Origin: Hofstenia miamia
Lineage: Eukaryota > Xenacoelomorpha > Acoela
Assembly: GCA_004352715.1 (NCBI GenBank)
Contig: SCFE01000011.1
Location: forward strand, 687,505 to 751,504
DNA: 64,000 bases
Direction of reading: 5' to 3'
A model generated the notes under the pieces. That model saw only the letters and a program-made list of their open reading frames with translations, made no database searches and was not told where the DNA came from. Shown here in pieces: positions 20,900 to 33,686 of the stretch; within the stretch, counting starts at the first letter, position 1; each line of letters opens with the position of its first letter. The position numbers were made by a program, and so were the translations under genes.

Positions 20900-22510
20900 T
20901 TGTATCGAATTAAGAACAACACAGAAAGTGTAAAATTGGAAAAAATTTCTGTTCGCAAATGATGAAAAAGTGAGATTCTTTACATCAGCTATTATATTAT
21001 GCCTTTTTCTTCCAACAGATTCGCTAAGTCATTTGCTCTTCAGTATCCGTAGCGTTTGTATCTGAAATTTTCTACTGTATTCCAATTTTGATTAATTATT
21101 TCACCGGCACGGTTAATACATTACACTTGTAAATACCATTGTTTTGCAAATTCTATGTAGAATATGGCCCTTTACAACAAAACGAGTGCTAAATTTGAAT
21201 TTAGTCTGGGCGCATGGTCATCAAAATTATAATGCTACCATTTTGTTCAGAACACAATGATGAATGTTTGTGCAAACCTTCAAGTACATAGCATTTTTGT
21301 TCCAAATTTATGGAGAGGTAGGGGAGTGTTGAGAACCCCAAAAACTTTAGTAGAAATATGGTCAAGACAAAAACAGATTGCCACTAAACTAAATTTGTTT
21401 TTACTGCAGGTTTCTTGAACGTGTGTGCATAAAACTTGAATTTTAAATTAGGCTTGTACATATCTGAAGTATTGCTTGTGAAAATATTGTTAGATAAAAA
21501 TATGTTATTAATTTTAATATTGTTGATACAAACACTGTGCGTATTTAATAAAACATCTCGAAAGACTACTTCCTTTCGTTAAGCTGTTTGAACATTTAAA
21601 TACTTTAACTAGACTTACATATTTTCCATTGCATTCTGGTGTAAGAATGTATAACTTCGCAAATTTATCATACAGCTGTTGTCTATTATCTCCGTCTACT
21701 GCCTATACATTCAAGTTAAATGCTCTACTCCTAGTTTTTACAGACACAAATATAAATCAAAGAAAAGTACAATTTATTATTTGGGGATATATGATAATAC
21801 GTAATACATTGTACTACTAGCGATTTAAAAGCTGCAAAAATTATTCGGATAAACTCCATCATACAGTTCTAAAAAATTATATTTTGAAGAATAATTTGGA
21901 TGTTAAATATACTGTTAAATTAAATTATAGATTACGATGTCGGAAAATTCTCGTGATGGTTCATATCATAAAGTGAAATGTTCCTTCGAAAATTATACCT
22001 GTTGGGTTTCAATGTGGTTACTTAAGCGTGTTTCAAAAGGGCTTTTAGATAACGAGTTTCTTTGTGGGTTAAGTGTTCCAGAAAATTTTATGCAGTTAGA
22101 AGAATAACTAAGCAAAGGAAAGCTGAAGCATGAAGGAAAACTGGATTTTAAGACGAAAAACAGACATACAGTGTATAATTAACAATGATGTTACTAGCGC
22201 AATAAAGCATTTTCTTTGTTTACCAGACATTTAAAATATTGTAAATGAAGAAATCAAACGGTTTCATTGATATGCAAAAATAGAATTCTCTAAATCTAAA
22301 TTTAATAAAGCTATGAAGAAGTATTTCTAAGCTTTGCAGAATCGGATCACAGGACAAAACAATGATATTACTAAACAAAATAAATCAATTTCAGTTGAAA
22401 CTTAATGAAAATTAATTATGCTTCAAATCGTAAATGCTATAAAAATTGAATATCTTCTTTATTTGATGAAATTTCTAACAAAATTGTTAAAATATTGTCT
22501 GATGAAATTG
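20900..22510. other. AT-rich sequence with decayed LINE-like words
   Basis: No confident feature. The right edge (22.2-22.5 kb) may be the 5' part of the next LINE. Confidence 0.35.
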
Positions 22511-22516
22511 TTATTT

Positions 22517-23050
22517 CCAGATAAAATGAAAGAGCTAACGTTCCACATATTTATAAAAGAAGATCAAAGAATGCATCAAACTATATACCAATATTGCTAT
22601 CTGAATTTAATAAAATATTTATTATAAATTGTTTAAACTACTGAAATAAATTCAAAACCAATTTGGGTTCAGGCCTGAATATAACACTATATTGGGTCTA
22701 TCATTAATTATTGGGAAAATCAAAAAAATTTGTAAAATTTTCTACATATGTTTTTATTGATCTTAGAAAAGCCTTTGATTCAATAGATCATGACATTCCT
22801 TTACAATTAGAAAGATATGGTATTCGTAGAAATATTTTATTTTTGCATGTGGTGTTCCAAAAGGGTCAATACGTGTTGCATTAATATTTACTTTGTGTAT
22901 TAATGATATGCCTAATTTTCTCAAAGTGTTTATTCATTTGAGCTGGATATTTTAGAAGAATGCTTAAATTTTAATCGCCAATCATTAAACTGCAATAAAT
23001 ATGTTCAAGTTTGTAAACAAAATATTTTGATATTTTATAAGATAAATTTG
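22517..23050 (+). pseudogene. LINE reverse transcriptase fragment
   Basis: Order of motifs across several frames: PDKMK, VPHIYKRRSKNASNYIPILL (cf. P+yK+...NYRPIs+L), LSEFNKIF, YVFIDLRKAFDSIDHDIPLQ (first catalytic Asp), LERYGIRRNI, a decayed QGS box, CINDMPNF (cf. yINDl...) and finally LNFNRQSLNCNK in place of the N.LkLN..KT block. The YADD box was not found. There are many frameshifts; the fragment is clearly dead. Confidence 0.8.
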
Positions 23051-23699
23051 AAAATAGACATACATTTTTTGTTAGTAAGCATATAATGAAAACATATTAC
23101 AAATGTTTAATTTAATCAAAATACAATTATTAATGTTACAATATGGTTGCACATCACATGCTAACTTAAACCCCATCTTTAAACCTCAAAAAACTATGGG
23201 CCATTTTTTATTTGGAGTTTTCAAGTATGTTATCAACACGAGGAAATTTGATCTGACTATTCTGTTGAGTGTAGTTAAAATAAAATGATTTACTGTGTCA
23301 AAATTTTATTAAATTCAGCACATTTCTTCTCAATACATATTTTTATGTCAATGGATTACTTCTCTCAGGAGATATTAAACTCAACCAATTTTAGAAGAAT
23401 CGCAAAAAAACATAAACCTAGAAATTACAACAAAAACTATAAAATTGTCTATTTGAATGCTAGGAGACTCAATTCAAATGATTTTCTTAACTTAATAAAT
23501 AAGAAAGGTCAAAACACAATATTCTTAATTACAGAAACTTGGCTGCAACATAACACTGATCCAAATTTGTAATTTAGAATTTTAATTAAACCACGATATA
23601 TTTGAATCAGTCTGGATAGAAATTATATCACTTGAAAATAAATACCATAAATAAATAATTAATATCAAATACAATCCAAATAAAAATCAGCATACAGAC

Positions 23700-23739
23700 A
23701 TGAACTCCTAGATTATTAATAATAATCTAGGAGTTCATG
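23700..23739. repeat. 40-bp near-perfect palindrome with 8-bp flanking repeats
   Basis: The arm TGAACTCCTAGATTATT is followed, after a few bases, by its exact complement. The palindrome is flanked by identical 8-bp direct repeats ATACAGAC (23692-23699 and 23740-23747), as if a tiny hairpin had been inserted with a hAT-length target duplication, or arose by template switching. Confidence 0.8.
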
Positions 23740-24037
23740 ATACAGACTACTTAAAACAACAAACACAGACTTATGTTTCAAATCCTTAATCTTCGAATAC
23801 TTCAGTGACTATGTTCTCTGCAACTATATAAGTAATATAACAACTAAACTAATCATTTTAAAATATTTTTTGCAAGGGATTATCTAAATTACTTAAACTA
23901 AATAATGGAAAGACTTCTGAAAAACCATCGTTTAAGTACATTAAAATCTTGATCTTGCATGATTAATTGTATTTCAAAAATAAATTGCAATGCAATTAAT
24001 GAAGCGACACCAATTTAATGCCGAAAAGTAAGATTAA

Positions 24038-24178
24038 GGCTACGGTTAGACTTTGTGATTGGAAGCAATATAAGGTACAAAATCACGTCACATTGCTAAT
24101 TATCTCGGTGGTTAGTTGTGCGATTTTACTCAAATGTCACGGATTACGTGTGACCAATCACATACTCTAACCGTAGCC
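24038..24178. mobile_element. Harbinger-type MITE (141 bp) with TAA TSD
   Basis: TIRs begin GGCTACGGTTAGA on both ends and continue to a shared GTGATTGG (23 of 25 positions match). Flanking TAA at 24035-24037 and 24179-24181 is the 3-bp TSD typical of PIF/Harbinger elements. The related LINE copy has the uninterrupted sequence AAGATTAAAG at 18421-18430, which is the empty site. Confidence 0.9.
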
Positions 24179-24339
24179 TAAAGCCGCAGAAATTTGCTTT
24201 ATCAAATGCCGATGACAGTGACATACATGAACAAGTAAGCATTTAAAGAAAACTATTTGATCTCGCTAAGAGCAGAAAAAACTACCATTAATTTGACTAA
24301 TTACGAAAAACCAAAGATAGCACTGTTTGTTAAAAAAAT

Positions 24340-25357
24340 ACTTTTTTCTTAGTTTAGTACTTTTTTCGGGGTTTCTGGTCAATTTGAAGTAGCTAAAACC
24401 AATTTGAGGTCATCTTCAAAAAAGAAACCGTACTTAAGGAATTATCATGAAATTGATTTAATTGCCTAAATAAACAATTGAATTTAAAAATCGGAAATTG
24501 TATTGTTATGAACATACCAAAAATCCTCAAATAACTTTAATAATTGGACACAAACATCTAATTATATTTTGATTTTAATGTAAGCGGATACTTTGCATTC
24601 ATCCAGAAACCATGAGGCCAAAATATAATCTAAATATTATCGACTTCAAATTCCTTTAATTGAGATATTATCAAGGCTCGAAACTTTTCAACAAACTTTT
24701 TCTTAGTGATCAAATACCAAATAAATAGATTCATTGTTCTGAAACTACAGAAATTATACTCCCAAAGTGTTATTTTCTGCAGATTTCAACATGTTTTAGA
24801 CATTCTTGGCTATATTCCATCTCTTCAATGCAGCAAGGAAAATTTTTGCTATTGGAAGGATAATGGAGATCCTAAAAATTTATGATAGAAAAATCACTAT
24901 TAGAATGACTCACTTGTTCATTGAAAATATTTTGTTGATTAAACATTCATGCAAGATATTTATGTATCGGAGGTCAATCTTTGATGTAAAGGTTCAAGAG
25001 TTGTGGTGATTGCAGCAGAAAACCCCTTATATGTTAACGCACAGTACGAAATTAAGCGCAATCATTGAAATTGCCAATAAAATAGAGAAACTTTTTCAAG
25101 TTCTACATGTACATACATTGGCTGTGGTGTTAAGCTAAAAAAAATGTTGGCAGTGGGTTTTATTCTAACTTATTAGACTATTTTAGTGGCTGAAGCAGTT
25201 ATTAGCAGTAAACCAGACAAGCTCATACTGTGTCATTTGCACAACACGCAGCCCTGGTTAAACGTGTTTATGAGCCTGTAAAGGGGGCTCATCAATGCTA
25301 GACAAAAGCTGTGGAATATGAGCATTAGCTTACTAATGTTTACGGCCAACAAGTTTT
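24340..25357. other. AT-rich sequence, nothing recognised
   Basis: No coding similarity or structured repeat seen. Confidence 0.45.
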
Positions 25358-26357
25358 NNNNNNNNNNNNNNNNNNNNNNNNNNNNNNNNNNNNNNNNNNN
25401 NNNNNNNNNNNNNNNNNNNNNNNNNNNNNNNNNNNNNNNNNNNNNNNNNNNNNNNNNNNNNNNNNNNNNNNNNNNNNNNNNNNNNNNNNNNNNNNNNNNN
25501 NNNNNNNNNNNNNNNNNNNNNNNNNNNNNNNNNNNNNNNNNNNNNNNNNNNNNNNNNNNNNNNNNNNNNNNNNNNNNNNNNNNNNNNNNNNNNNNNNNNN
25601 NNNNNNNNNNNNNNNNNNNNNNNNNNNNNNNNNNNNNNNNNNNNNNNNNNNNNNNNNNNNNNNNNNNNNNNNNNNNNNNNNNNNNNNNNNNNNNNNNNNN
25701 NNNNNNNNNNNNNNNNNNNNNNNNNNNNNNNNNNNNNNNNNNNNNNNNNNNNNNNNNNNNNNNNNNNNNNNNNNNNNNNNNNNNNNNNNNNNNNNNNNNN
25801 NNNNNNNNNNNNNNNNNNNNNNNNNNNNNNNNNNNNNNNNNNNNNNNNNNNNNNNNNNNNNNNNNNNNNNNNNNNNNNNNNNNNNNNNNNNNNNNNNNNN
25901 NNNNNNNNNNNNNNNNNNNNNNNNNNNNNNNNNNNNNNNNNNNNNNNNNNNNNNNNNNNNNNNNNNNNNNNNNNNNNNNNNNNNNNNNNNNNNNNNNNNN
26001 NNNNNNNNNNNNNNNNNNNNNNNNNNNNNNNNNNNNNNNNNNNNNNNNNNNNNNNNNNNNNNNNNNNNNNNNNNNNNNNNNNNNNNNNNNNNNNNNNNNN
26101 NNNNNNNNNNNNNNNNNNNNNNNNNNNNNNNNNNNNNNNNNNNNNNNNNNNNNNNNNNNNNNNNNNNNNNNNNNNNNNNNNNNNNNNNNNNNNNNNNNNN
26201 NNNNNNNNNNNNNNNNNNNNNNNNNNNNNNNNNNNNNNNNNNNNNNNNNNNNNNNNNNNNNNNNNNNNNNNNNNNNNNNNNNNNNNNNNNNNNNNNNNNN
26301 NNNNNNNNNNNNNNNNNNNNNNNNNNNNNNNNNNNNNNNNNNNNNNNNNNNNNNNNN
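25358..26357. other. assembly gap (1,000 N)
   Basis: Exactly 1,000 N. The right edge starts in a GGATCGGATC-type repeat resembling 27.76-27.86 kb. Confidence 0.99.
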
Positions 26358-26956
26358 GTATGGATTGGATCGGATCTTCATTTTGAGAAACTTAGAATCT
26401 GTTTCGGATCCAACAATTTTTAAAACTTATACATTTTTAAATTTTATAAATTATGCACATGTTTACATTGAATCCCACTTCAAGTGTGTTAATAATCTCA
26501 ATCTAAGTGAAATTTTGTAATGGAATTTCATTGTTCATACAACAGGTTCCGCGTTATTCTTTCCAACAACTTATAAAATTGGTGACGAATACTTCAAATC
26601 TTAAAATGCAATTCATATTAGACATCACATAATTATAAAATAGCAAGGCAACACAAAACATTTGTTTTTACAAACTTGCAAATGGAAGAGCAGAATTCTG
26701 AAAAGGATTCTCTTGAAAATGTATGTCAAAGAAAAAGCACAGAACACAGAGAAGCAAATGGAATACCAGTTAGCTTTTGCAAATATTGCAAAATGTAAAT
26801 ATATTAATATAGTTTGGGATGCTCTTCAATCAAAAAATCTCATTTAAATATGCACTCTAAGCAACTTGCAATGCCAAGATCAACTTAATACTCAGAACGT
26901 TTGTCATTATTATAATCACTAATACAAAAATCTTTATGGAACCATACGGTTGGCAT

Positions 26957-27251
26957 CAGGCGCCTATGAAGAATTTTTAAAAGAGGAGGGTCCAATTCTT
27001 ATCCGAGACATATTGGCCTAGGTAGTTTTTCACCCTTTTAGCATAATCCCGTGCTCGCCCGTGCATACATGATAAATAAACTAAAAAGACAGACGGAGGT
27101 AATAAGAATAACATGAAATACTACTTTTTAGCACTTTATGTCAAACAAAAAGACTGTTCATCAATATATCGATCAGATCGTAAGAGAATGAGTTGAAATT
27201 GGCCTGCCCCATGGGTGGAGGCAGGCGCAAGGCCCTCTAAATACGCCGCTG
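26957..27251. mobile_element. hAT-type MITE (295 bp)
   Basis: The right end on the opposite strand reads CAGCGGCGTATTTAGAGG and the left end reads CAGGCGCCTATGAAGAA, a decayed TIR pair. Flanks GTTGGCAT (26949-26956) and GTCGGCAT (27252-27259) form an 8-bp TSD with one mismatch. The subterminal GGGTGGAGGCAGGCGCAAGG block is typical of widespread hAT MITEs. Confidence 0.72.
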
Positions 27252-27759
27252 GTCGGCATATATTAACAGGGTGTGAATTTTATTTAATGTTGCTGCTATA
27301 TAATTCAAAATTATTGATCCAATTTAGTATCGAATTTCAGCAAATTTCAAAATTTATATTTAAATTTCAAATTTTGTTTGAAAAATTAATTTTTCTATCA
27401 CGGATTTTAATACACTCTACAACAATTTTTTTAATGTCTTGCAAAATAAATTTTGGGGTTGTTCATTAATTTGCCATTATTTGTGCTATTCTTGTTTTCA
27501 TTGCCTTATCTGCAAATTTGAAGTAAATTTTTCTTGTTTGAAACAACTTCAATTCATATTGACATTGCAAAATGGTTATTTTTGAATTTGGACATAAAAA
27601 ATTAATACGTGAGGTAATACTATAAGAAACTCACCTATTGAAACTCTATAAATATATTATGATTATAGTTGATGACAATTTTAGGAACTAGATTATTACA
27701 AAGCTTACAAATAAGTTGATTTGCATGCACATTAATATTTTTTAGTTTATCTTTGCTTA

Positions 27760-27861
27760 TTGTAAGAATGCGATCCGTTTCGGATTTTTTTTGTAAAGTT
27801 CGGATCTGATCGGATCCGATAGGATTGGAACTTAAAATGTTGGATCGGATTCCGTCTCTGG
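27760..27861. repeat. GGATCCGATC-rich repeat, probable MITE terminus
   Basis: Repeated CGGATC/GATCGGAT words in both orientations, ending GGATTCCGTCTCTG. The same word type occurs at 26366-26412 just right of the N gap. Probably one end of a DNA transposon whose other end is in the gap or was lost. Confidence 0.35.
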
Positions 27862-27869
27862 TGGGTCAT

Positions 27870-29900
27870 CTATTTCTGCTTCCATGCCAAATACAGAGGT
27901 TCGAAAATAATAGTAAATGGTTGAAATTGAAAAGTTGGCCTGATCACTTACTGGTCCTGTCTGATGTTTTAATATTCCGTGGTGTTGTTAAATAAACTAA
28001 GGTATCCATTTCAAGTATTTTACTTGATATTTGATTTTAAGAAATATTCATTTGAATCATATTTTACGTTAATGTAGAATATTTAAAAAATTATACATGT
28101 AATCATGTTATGGCTGGCTTCAAGTTCAAGCAATGACTGCAGTGATTTTCATTGTAAATTTTGCAACTTTCAGTTAAATATTGACGTATTAATATTTAAA
28201 TACAATGACGAAACCAAACCGAACCACTGGCAACTTTGCACAACACACTAGGCAATGTGTCCCACCCTCCACCACTGCTGAACAAATGCCTAAGCTGCAA
28301 AAGTTGTGGAGGTTGAACTCACTATATTAAGTATTCCTATAAATACTTACGGATAATAATAGACAAAACATTAGATTTTGCACCACATACATCTTCTTTT
28401 TTTACAAGGATCTCTAAACTATGTGGAATTTTGATGAAAGTAAAAAACTTCGTTCCTACGCATATTACTCTAAACTTTTATGAGTTAAACATAATGACAA
28501 AAATTCAGTGCGGTGTATAAATCTATGGTGGTGCAACGTACACAACATTTTAATGCCTATTTTGAAATTCAAAACATAATCAGAATCATAAACTTCCAAA
28601 ATTCGGGTTATTCAACTAAACAATTATTCTGATAAGTAAATATGATGATTATTTATGAAATACACATTTATGAACTCCCAAGGCACGTAATAAATGTTGA
28701 GCGACAAGAATATCGAAAAAATTTGATGGCTTTAGTAAAATAAATCATTCTTCCTACACGAGAGCACGAGCAAAACAGCAAAAACTCTCATAAAACATAA
28801 CACAATTCTACAACTTAATTAAATTGAAGGAAGAGTTATAAAGCTACTTAATTTCTATACTCAACAGTTTATTAATGAAAATATTATTACACTACCAAAA
28901 AAACAAATCAACAACCTACTAAGAGAGATAAAAGGTACAGCAATAACTTAAATAAAAAAATGTTTAAATAATAAAATTAGTGCAGTGCGGTCCAATATAC
29001 TTTAACCAGATTTTAACCGGATCTTTAAAAAATTGCACTTGCTTGGTTACAGACATCTGTGCTGCATCTATATTCATATTATATTCAAGATAAAAAGAAA
29101 AATATATTCAATTCCTACACGTCAAAATCAAATTGGTCTATTCCAGTGGCATGACCACCAAAGAGACGGAATTTGTTCAAAAATTAGACTTAAATTAAAC
29201 CTACAATGAATAAATCATTAATAAAAATAAGATGCATTGTAGGCTAAATTGTGTCTATATTGATTAATATAGATGAATGATTATTTAGATTTAACAAAAA
29301 TTGACGTTATTTATCTGAGCTTAGCTCTATCAAATTGAAAATTATTTATTCAAAATTGACTTGAAAATTGGCTTCAAGATATAGTGTAAATATACTAAGT
29401 ACTTTTAACTTAGACTAATTTGTATAGGAAACATTGATAAAATCCATTACTATATTTTTGTACATTCAAATATGATCTTCGTTAAGGAAACGACACATAC
29501 ATGTATGTCATTTTGTAATGTTTTTTATTGATTGGTTTCTAAAAAAATTAGACACACATAACTCACTAGCAACAAATAAATCTGAAATCTAAAAACAACG
29601 CTGTTTGTATAAGAATCGGAGCTACAAAATCTGACGTTGCTCAAGCAAGCCTGGGCGGACCTTGACTGGTCTATTTGGAGGAAACAATATAGTTCAGCCT
29701 ACCATATTATCTGAACTAGGAGTGCGAAGAATTTGAAAGTTTTTGCGAAAATCAGACTTTATATTTAAAAAAGTAAATATTATCATACACTTGAACTTCT
29801 AGCCCCCGATATTTTAAGGATCTATGTATATCTGCCAACTTTAACTGAAAAATGATTTTCAAACGCTGAGCCTTGACAACATAAATTACACGAAAAAATA
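27870..29900. other. AT-rich sequence, nothing recognised
   Basis: No confident feature on either strand. Confidence 0.45.
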
Positions 29901-30120
29901 CTTGAGAAGTGCTACAAAGGAATTCTAAACCTAATTTACAAAACGTTTTCTACAATCTGTGTTACATGTGCACCACGATCTCGAACTCTACATAAAGCGC
30001 ATTTGAATGAAACTTGGAGCTCTCCCTACACAATTAAAATATTTGCTGTTAGTCGTTGTTCTCCTGATCATTATACCGCATTATTATCTGAAACTTAAGC
30101 GTGGGAAGCATTTACATTTT
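29900..30120 (+). other. coding-like relic of unknown identity
   Basis: A short plus-strand stretch reads AHLNETWSSPYTIKIFAVSR and then SPDHYTALLSET with normal amino-acid balance, bordered by stops. It looks like a pseudogene fragment; I do not recognise the family. Confidence 0.25.
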
Positions 30121-31073
30121 TCTTAAAATATCAGAATTATTAATTGTAAAATAGTTAATTATTTTTGTCAGAAATGTTTGTCCTAAAAGGGAAGCACAAT
30201 TACTCATAGATGTGGCCAAATCCAGAATTTACAGTAAATTATTTGCTGTTAACAGATGATGCTGTAAAATTGTAATAGCATAATGTGTGCAGTTAACAGC
30301 AAATCAAATTGGTTTAAGGTAACAATGCACTTTTATACTATATTTTCCATTTTTAGGCTTAGTATAAGTGTACTGTGAATTAATTTAAGTTTATGCAATA
30401 TAGTGTACAGCGCACATAATTTTATATTATTTTCAAATATATTATTTTGCATTTCTTCAATTGAAAAGAACGTATATTATATCGATGCACTCAAGAAACG
30501 TAGTTTTTCTGATGATTTTCATTTTGTATACAATCGGAATTTGTTGCCCACATTGGAACCTTTAGCTTCTTTAAAATTTTATCTTCACTTTTAGAATAAT
30601 ATAATTTATCTATTAACTATTTATAGTAATTGTGTGCATATGCATAAGTTGTGCTCCTGCTAATCAACAAATTTAGCTATTAATCAGAATTTTGAAAGTC
30701 TATTTTTACCAAATCTTACTGTATTAGATCAATTAAGAACAAACGAAATTCAAATTTGTTAATTCATTGAATGAATTTTAGCTCAAATTATTAGTTTGAA
30801 AATTATTCAAAAACAAATCTGAAAATACATTGTACATATTTAAGTATGTAAACAAAGAAATGCATGCAAACAGGATTCATAAAGATTCAAATCTGAAGTA
30901 TTTTTAAATCCAAATTCAAATTCGAAAATTGCAGTATCCTCGTTTACGATTGGGGCCACACATCATTGTTTCAAGGTATGGGCATCGGTCTCAAAGGCTC
31001 TAATTAACAGAATAATAACACAATAGTTTACAAATACCGTATTTTGAAATCTAGCAAATCAAATTTTTTTGTG
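30121..31073. other. AT-rich sequence, nothing recognised
   Basis: No confident feature. Confidence 0.45.

Positions 31074-31110
<37 letters not shown>
31074..31110. repeat. TA microsatellite at Penelope-like element boundary
   Basis: (TA)n directly outside the left flanking repeat of the Penelope-like element. Confidence 0.9.
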
Positions 31111-31112
<2 letters not shown>

Positions 31113-31118
31113 CGTATT

Positions 31119-31187
31119 AAATTACTGAGCTTCATAAATGCGACCGCTTTCGATTCAAAATCAGAACAAATTTTAAAGGAAAACTAA
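31119..31187 (-). repeat. Penelope-like element flanking repeat, downstream copy, with broken hammerhead
   Basis: A 69-bp copy of the repeat also present at 33328-33403 in the same orientation, which is how Penelope pseudo-LTRs flank the ORF. On the minus strand the hammerhead core reads CTGATTTTGAATCGAAAG.CGGTC: about six bases of the CUGANGA/stem II junction are deleted, so it cannot fold as a ribozyme. The core spans 31142-31164. Confidence 0.65.
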
Positions 31188-33300
31188 CTACAATTAACTG
31201 CACTTGATATAAAATTTTTCTGTTTATTCATTAATCTTGATCTTATTTCTTTCATTACATATAGTGATTCTGCAATTATTGGATAGTTTGTTTTTACCAA
31301 TATTTCAAAATTTTCTTTTTTAATTGGAAGTTGATGTTGGTAAATTTCTGATTTAAGGTTACCTGAAAGATGTGCTTGGATTCTTGTAGCAAAGTGTCTT
31401 CGTCCCTCTCCGATGTAAGATTGTTGACAATCTTCATGTATATATTTATAAACTAATGAAGGAGACAGTAACTTTGCTACAGGATCTTTGTTTATTAAAA
31501 TATTTTGAGTTTGTAATGATGTTAAAATTTGTATTATTCTTGATTTTTTTAATTCAAAATTTAATTTCTCTATCTTTAATTGGAAAACTTTAACTTTGTT
31601 GCTGATATAAGGAAGTTTCCAATATATTTGTTTTAAATTTGGTTCTGCATTTGATTTGATTTGGTTATGATTGTTACTTTTTAATAATATTACTTCATCT
31701 ATATGTCTTTTAATCAGTCTGTGAGGATATCCATTACTTTCTAAAATTGTATATAAATGATTAACTGCTTCAATAAAGTTGTTATAATTTAATTGTACGT
31801 TTCTTATGTTTCATATCACATTGTGATTCATAAGGAATGTAAAATCCTGTATTTGTTGGTTTTATGTATAACTTGTTTTCATGTTTTTTCTTTTTAATGA
31901 TTGATATGTCTAAGAAGTTTAAAGTTTGATCTTTTTCTATTTCGACGGCAAATTTTAGTTCTTCAACTTGCTTGTTTAAAAATCTTTTGAAATTTTCAAT
32001 TTCCAACTAATTTTCAAATAATGTAAAAATGTCATCGACATATCTTAAGTATATTAATGGCTTTGGACTGATTAGTAAATGAAATTTGGACTCATAGTAA
32101 AAGCAGCCATTGTTGAACCCAATGGTGAACCCATTGCCATTCCATCAATTTGTTCATATACGCAATTATTGAACACGAATTTAACATTCAAACACGCTAG
32201 TTTGAATAAACGCCTTAGAGTTTAATGTGAGACAATAATTTGATCTTCAGGAATGAGATTGAGTATATGATTAATAGTTTTTTCAACAGGCATACTCGTG
32301 AACAACGATTTAACATTAAAAATTGCCATAATTGATGTTTTTTCCTTGTTGGAATTGAAAGCAGTTTTAAATTTCTCTAAGAAATCTGGTGCATTTATTA
32401 AATTGTATTCTTTTGGAATGAATGGCTTAAGAATTTTATCGAGCCATTTTGCTAACTTATAATTGTATGATTTTATCATTGATAGTACAGGCCTAAAAGG
32501 AAGATCTTTATTATTTTTATGAATTTTTGCTAGTCCATATAATTTATGAGGTTGACTTCCTATACTATGAATTTCTCTATAAATTTCTTTCGATATATCC
32601 ATATTGTTTTTCAGTTTCAATATTTTTATCATTTCTAATTTCTTTGAGTATATAAGTAAGACCTTTTATTTTCTTAGGGATTTTCGGTTGTTGTAAATAT
32701 GAGTAAGCAATAGTTTTAATTTGATTTCCTAATGTATTATTGTTCCTTCATTTGGTTGTTCAACAGATATTAAGGAAGAAAACATTGATTCAGTTTGAGT
32801 TTGTGCTTCATCCATATTAAAATGGGAAGGCCAACTCATTTTCATTCCGTAAGAAAGTGCGTCATGTTGATCTTGTGATAATGTTTTACTTGATAAATTT
32901 ATTAAAGTATCTTTTACTTTAAAATGATTAACATCTCTTTGTCTTTTTGTTAATAAATCAATTTTGTTCTTATGTTTGTTTTCGATATCCTTGATTATTC
33001 TACAGTTCAGAATCTTAAAGATTTGTAGAAGTAGTATTTTATTGGGAGCTTCTCTTATCATTTCTTTAAGGTTTAATTCGTTTTTCTTAGATTGCTTAAC
33101 TGTATCTTTTAATATAGATTTAAAGATTTTAATTGACTTTTATTGAAATGTTCACTATATGGTTTTAAATGTTGTGGTATTCATATTGAAAGAAACTTCG
33201 GGATTTACTTTAATGATATACATTCTTTAATGAATTTTATGCGTAATTGGTCTTTTTGTATTTTTAAATGTAGCCTTCTAAATTTTTCTTTAGCTGTCAG
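31188..33300 (-). pseudogene. Penelope-like retroelement: RT and GIY-YIG endonuclease
   Basis: Single-ORF Penelope-like element encoding a telomerase-related reverse transcriptase with a C-terminal GIY-YIG endonuclease. Read right to left: an N-terminal Lys-rich region (33.06-32.73 kb); KLYGLAKIHKNNKDLPFRPV and MIKSYNYKLAKWLD; FNVKSLFTSMPVEKT; IDGMAMGSPLGSTMA; YVDDIFTLFEN with the catalytic YVDD at 32031-32042; TLNFLDISI; YIKPTNTGFYIPYES; and finally SYIGEGRRHFATRIQAHL, the endonuclease core, ending NFISSAVNCS at 31188-31190. LYGL.KIHK, F.V.SLFT and the FLD block are diagnostic of the family. Frameshifts and stops near 32.7, 32.2, 32.1, 32.0 and 31.78 kb make it inactive. Both flanking repeats are present. 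Confidence 0.9.
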
Positions 33301-33327
33301 TACTTTCGAATTAATATATGAAAGTAT

Positions 33328-33403
33328 AAAATTACTGAGCTTCATAAATGCAACTGGTTTCGATTCAAAATCTTTATCAGAACAAATTTGTAAGGAAAAC
33401 TAA
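33328..33403 (-). repeat. Penelope-like element flanking repeat, upstream copy, with hammerhead remnant
   Basis: A 76-bp repeat shared with 31119-31187. On the minus strand the hammerhead parts are in order: CTGATAA, stem II GATT-TTG-AATC, GAAAC, a two-base-pair stem III, GTT (core 33352-33380). The GUH cleavage site and GAAA are intact, but CUGANGA has A in place of the invariant G, so activity is doubtful. Confidence 0.65.
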
Positions 33404-33686
33404 TTGCAGCAAAAGTGCCTGCAGTTAATGTTAACATCAGAATGAACTGTTCACAGCAAATATACCACCGCTGAGAATGAACTGATAAAAATGGAGTTGA
33501 ATTAAACACATTGTGCGTATGCAGCAAAGAAGAAAATGGTCGACATGATCTCGTCCATTCCAAAGCAGTCAGTAAAAAATAAGCCTATGATAATCTTGGA
33601 CTATAATTCTGTCAAAGCTGGGGTGGCTTCCATCGATCAAGTGTCAAACACCTACAATACTACGTTCCAGACAAGAAGTTGAACTA

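Larger units (their letters stand above)
23395..24335 (+). pseudogene. LINE endonuclease fragment, same family as 17.9-18.7 kb
   Basis: N-terminal APE endonuclease motifs YKIVYLNARRLNSNDF and FLITETWLQ (the catalytic Glu in TETWL). They are followed by FESVWIEIISLENKYHK, IKYNPNK, SLIFEYFSDYVLCNYIS (cf. SDH; here SDY, a changed catalytic His) and, past a MITE, linker remnants with LTNYEKPK. It is interrupted by a 40-bp palindrome (23700-23739) and a 141-bp MITE (24038-24178). Side-by-side reading with 17930-18660 shows the same family and confirms both insertions. There are many stops. Confidence 0.8.
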
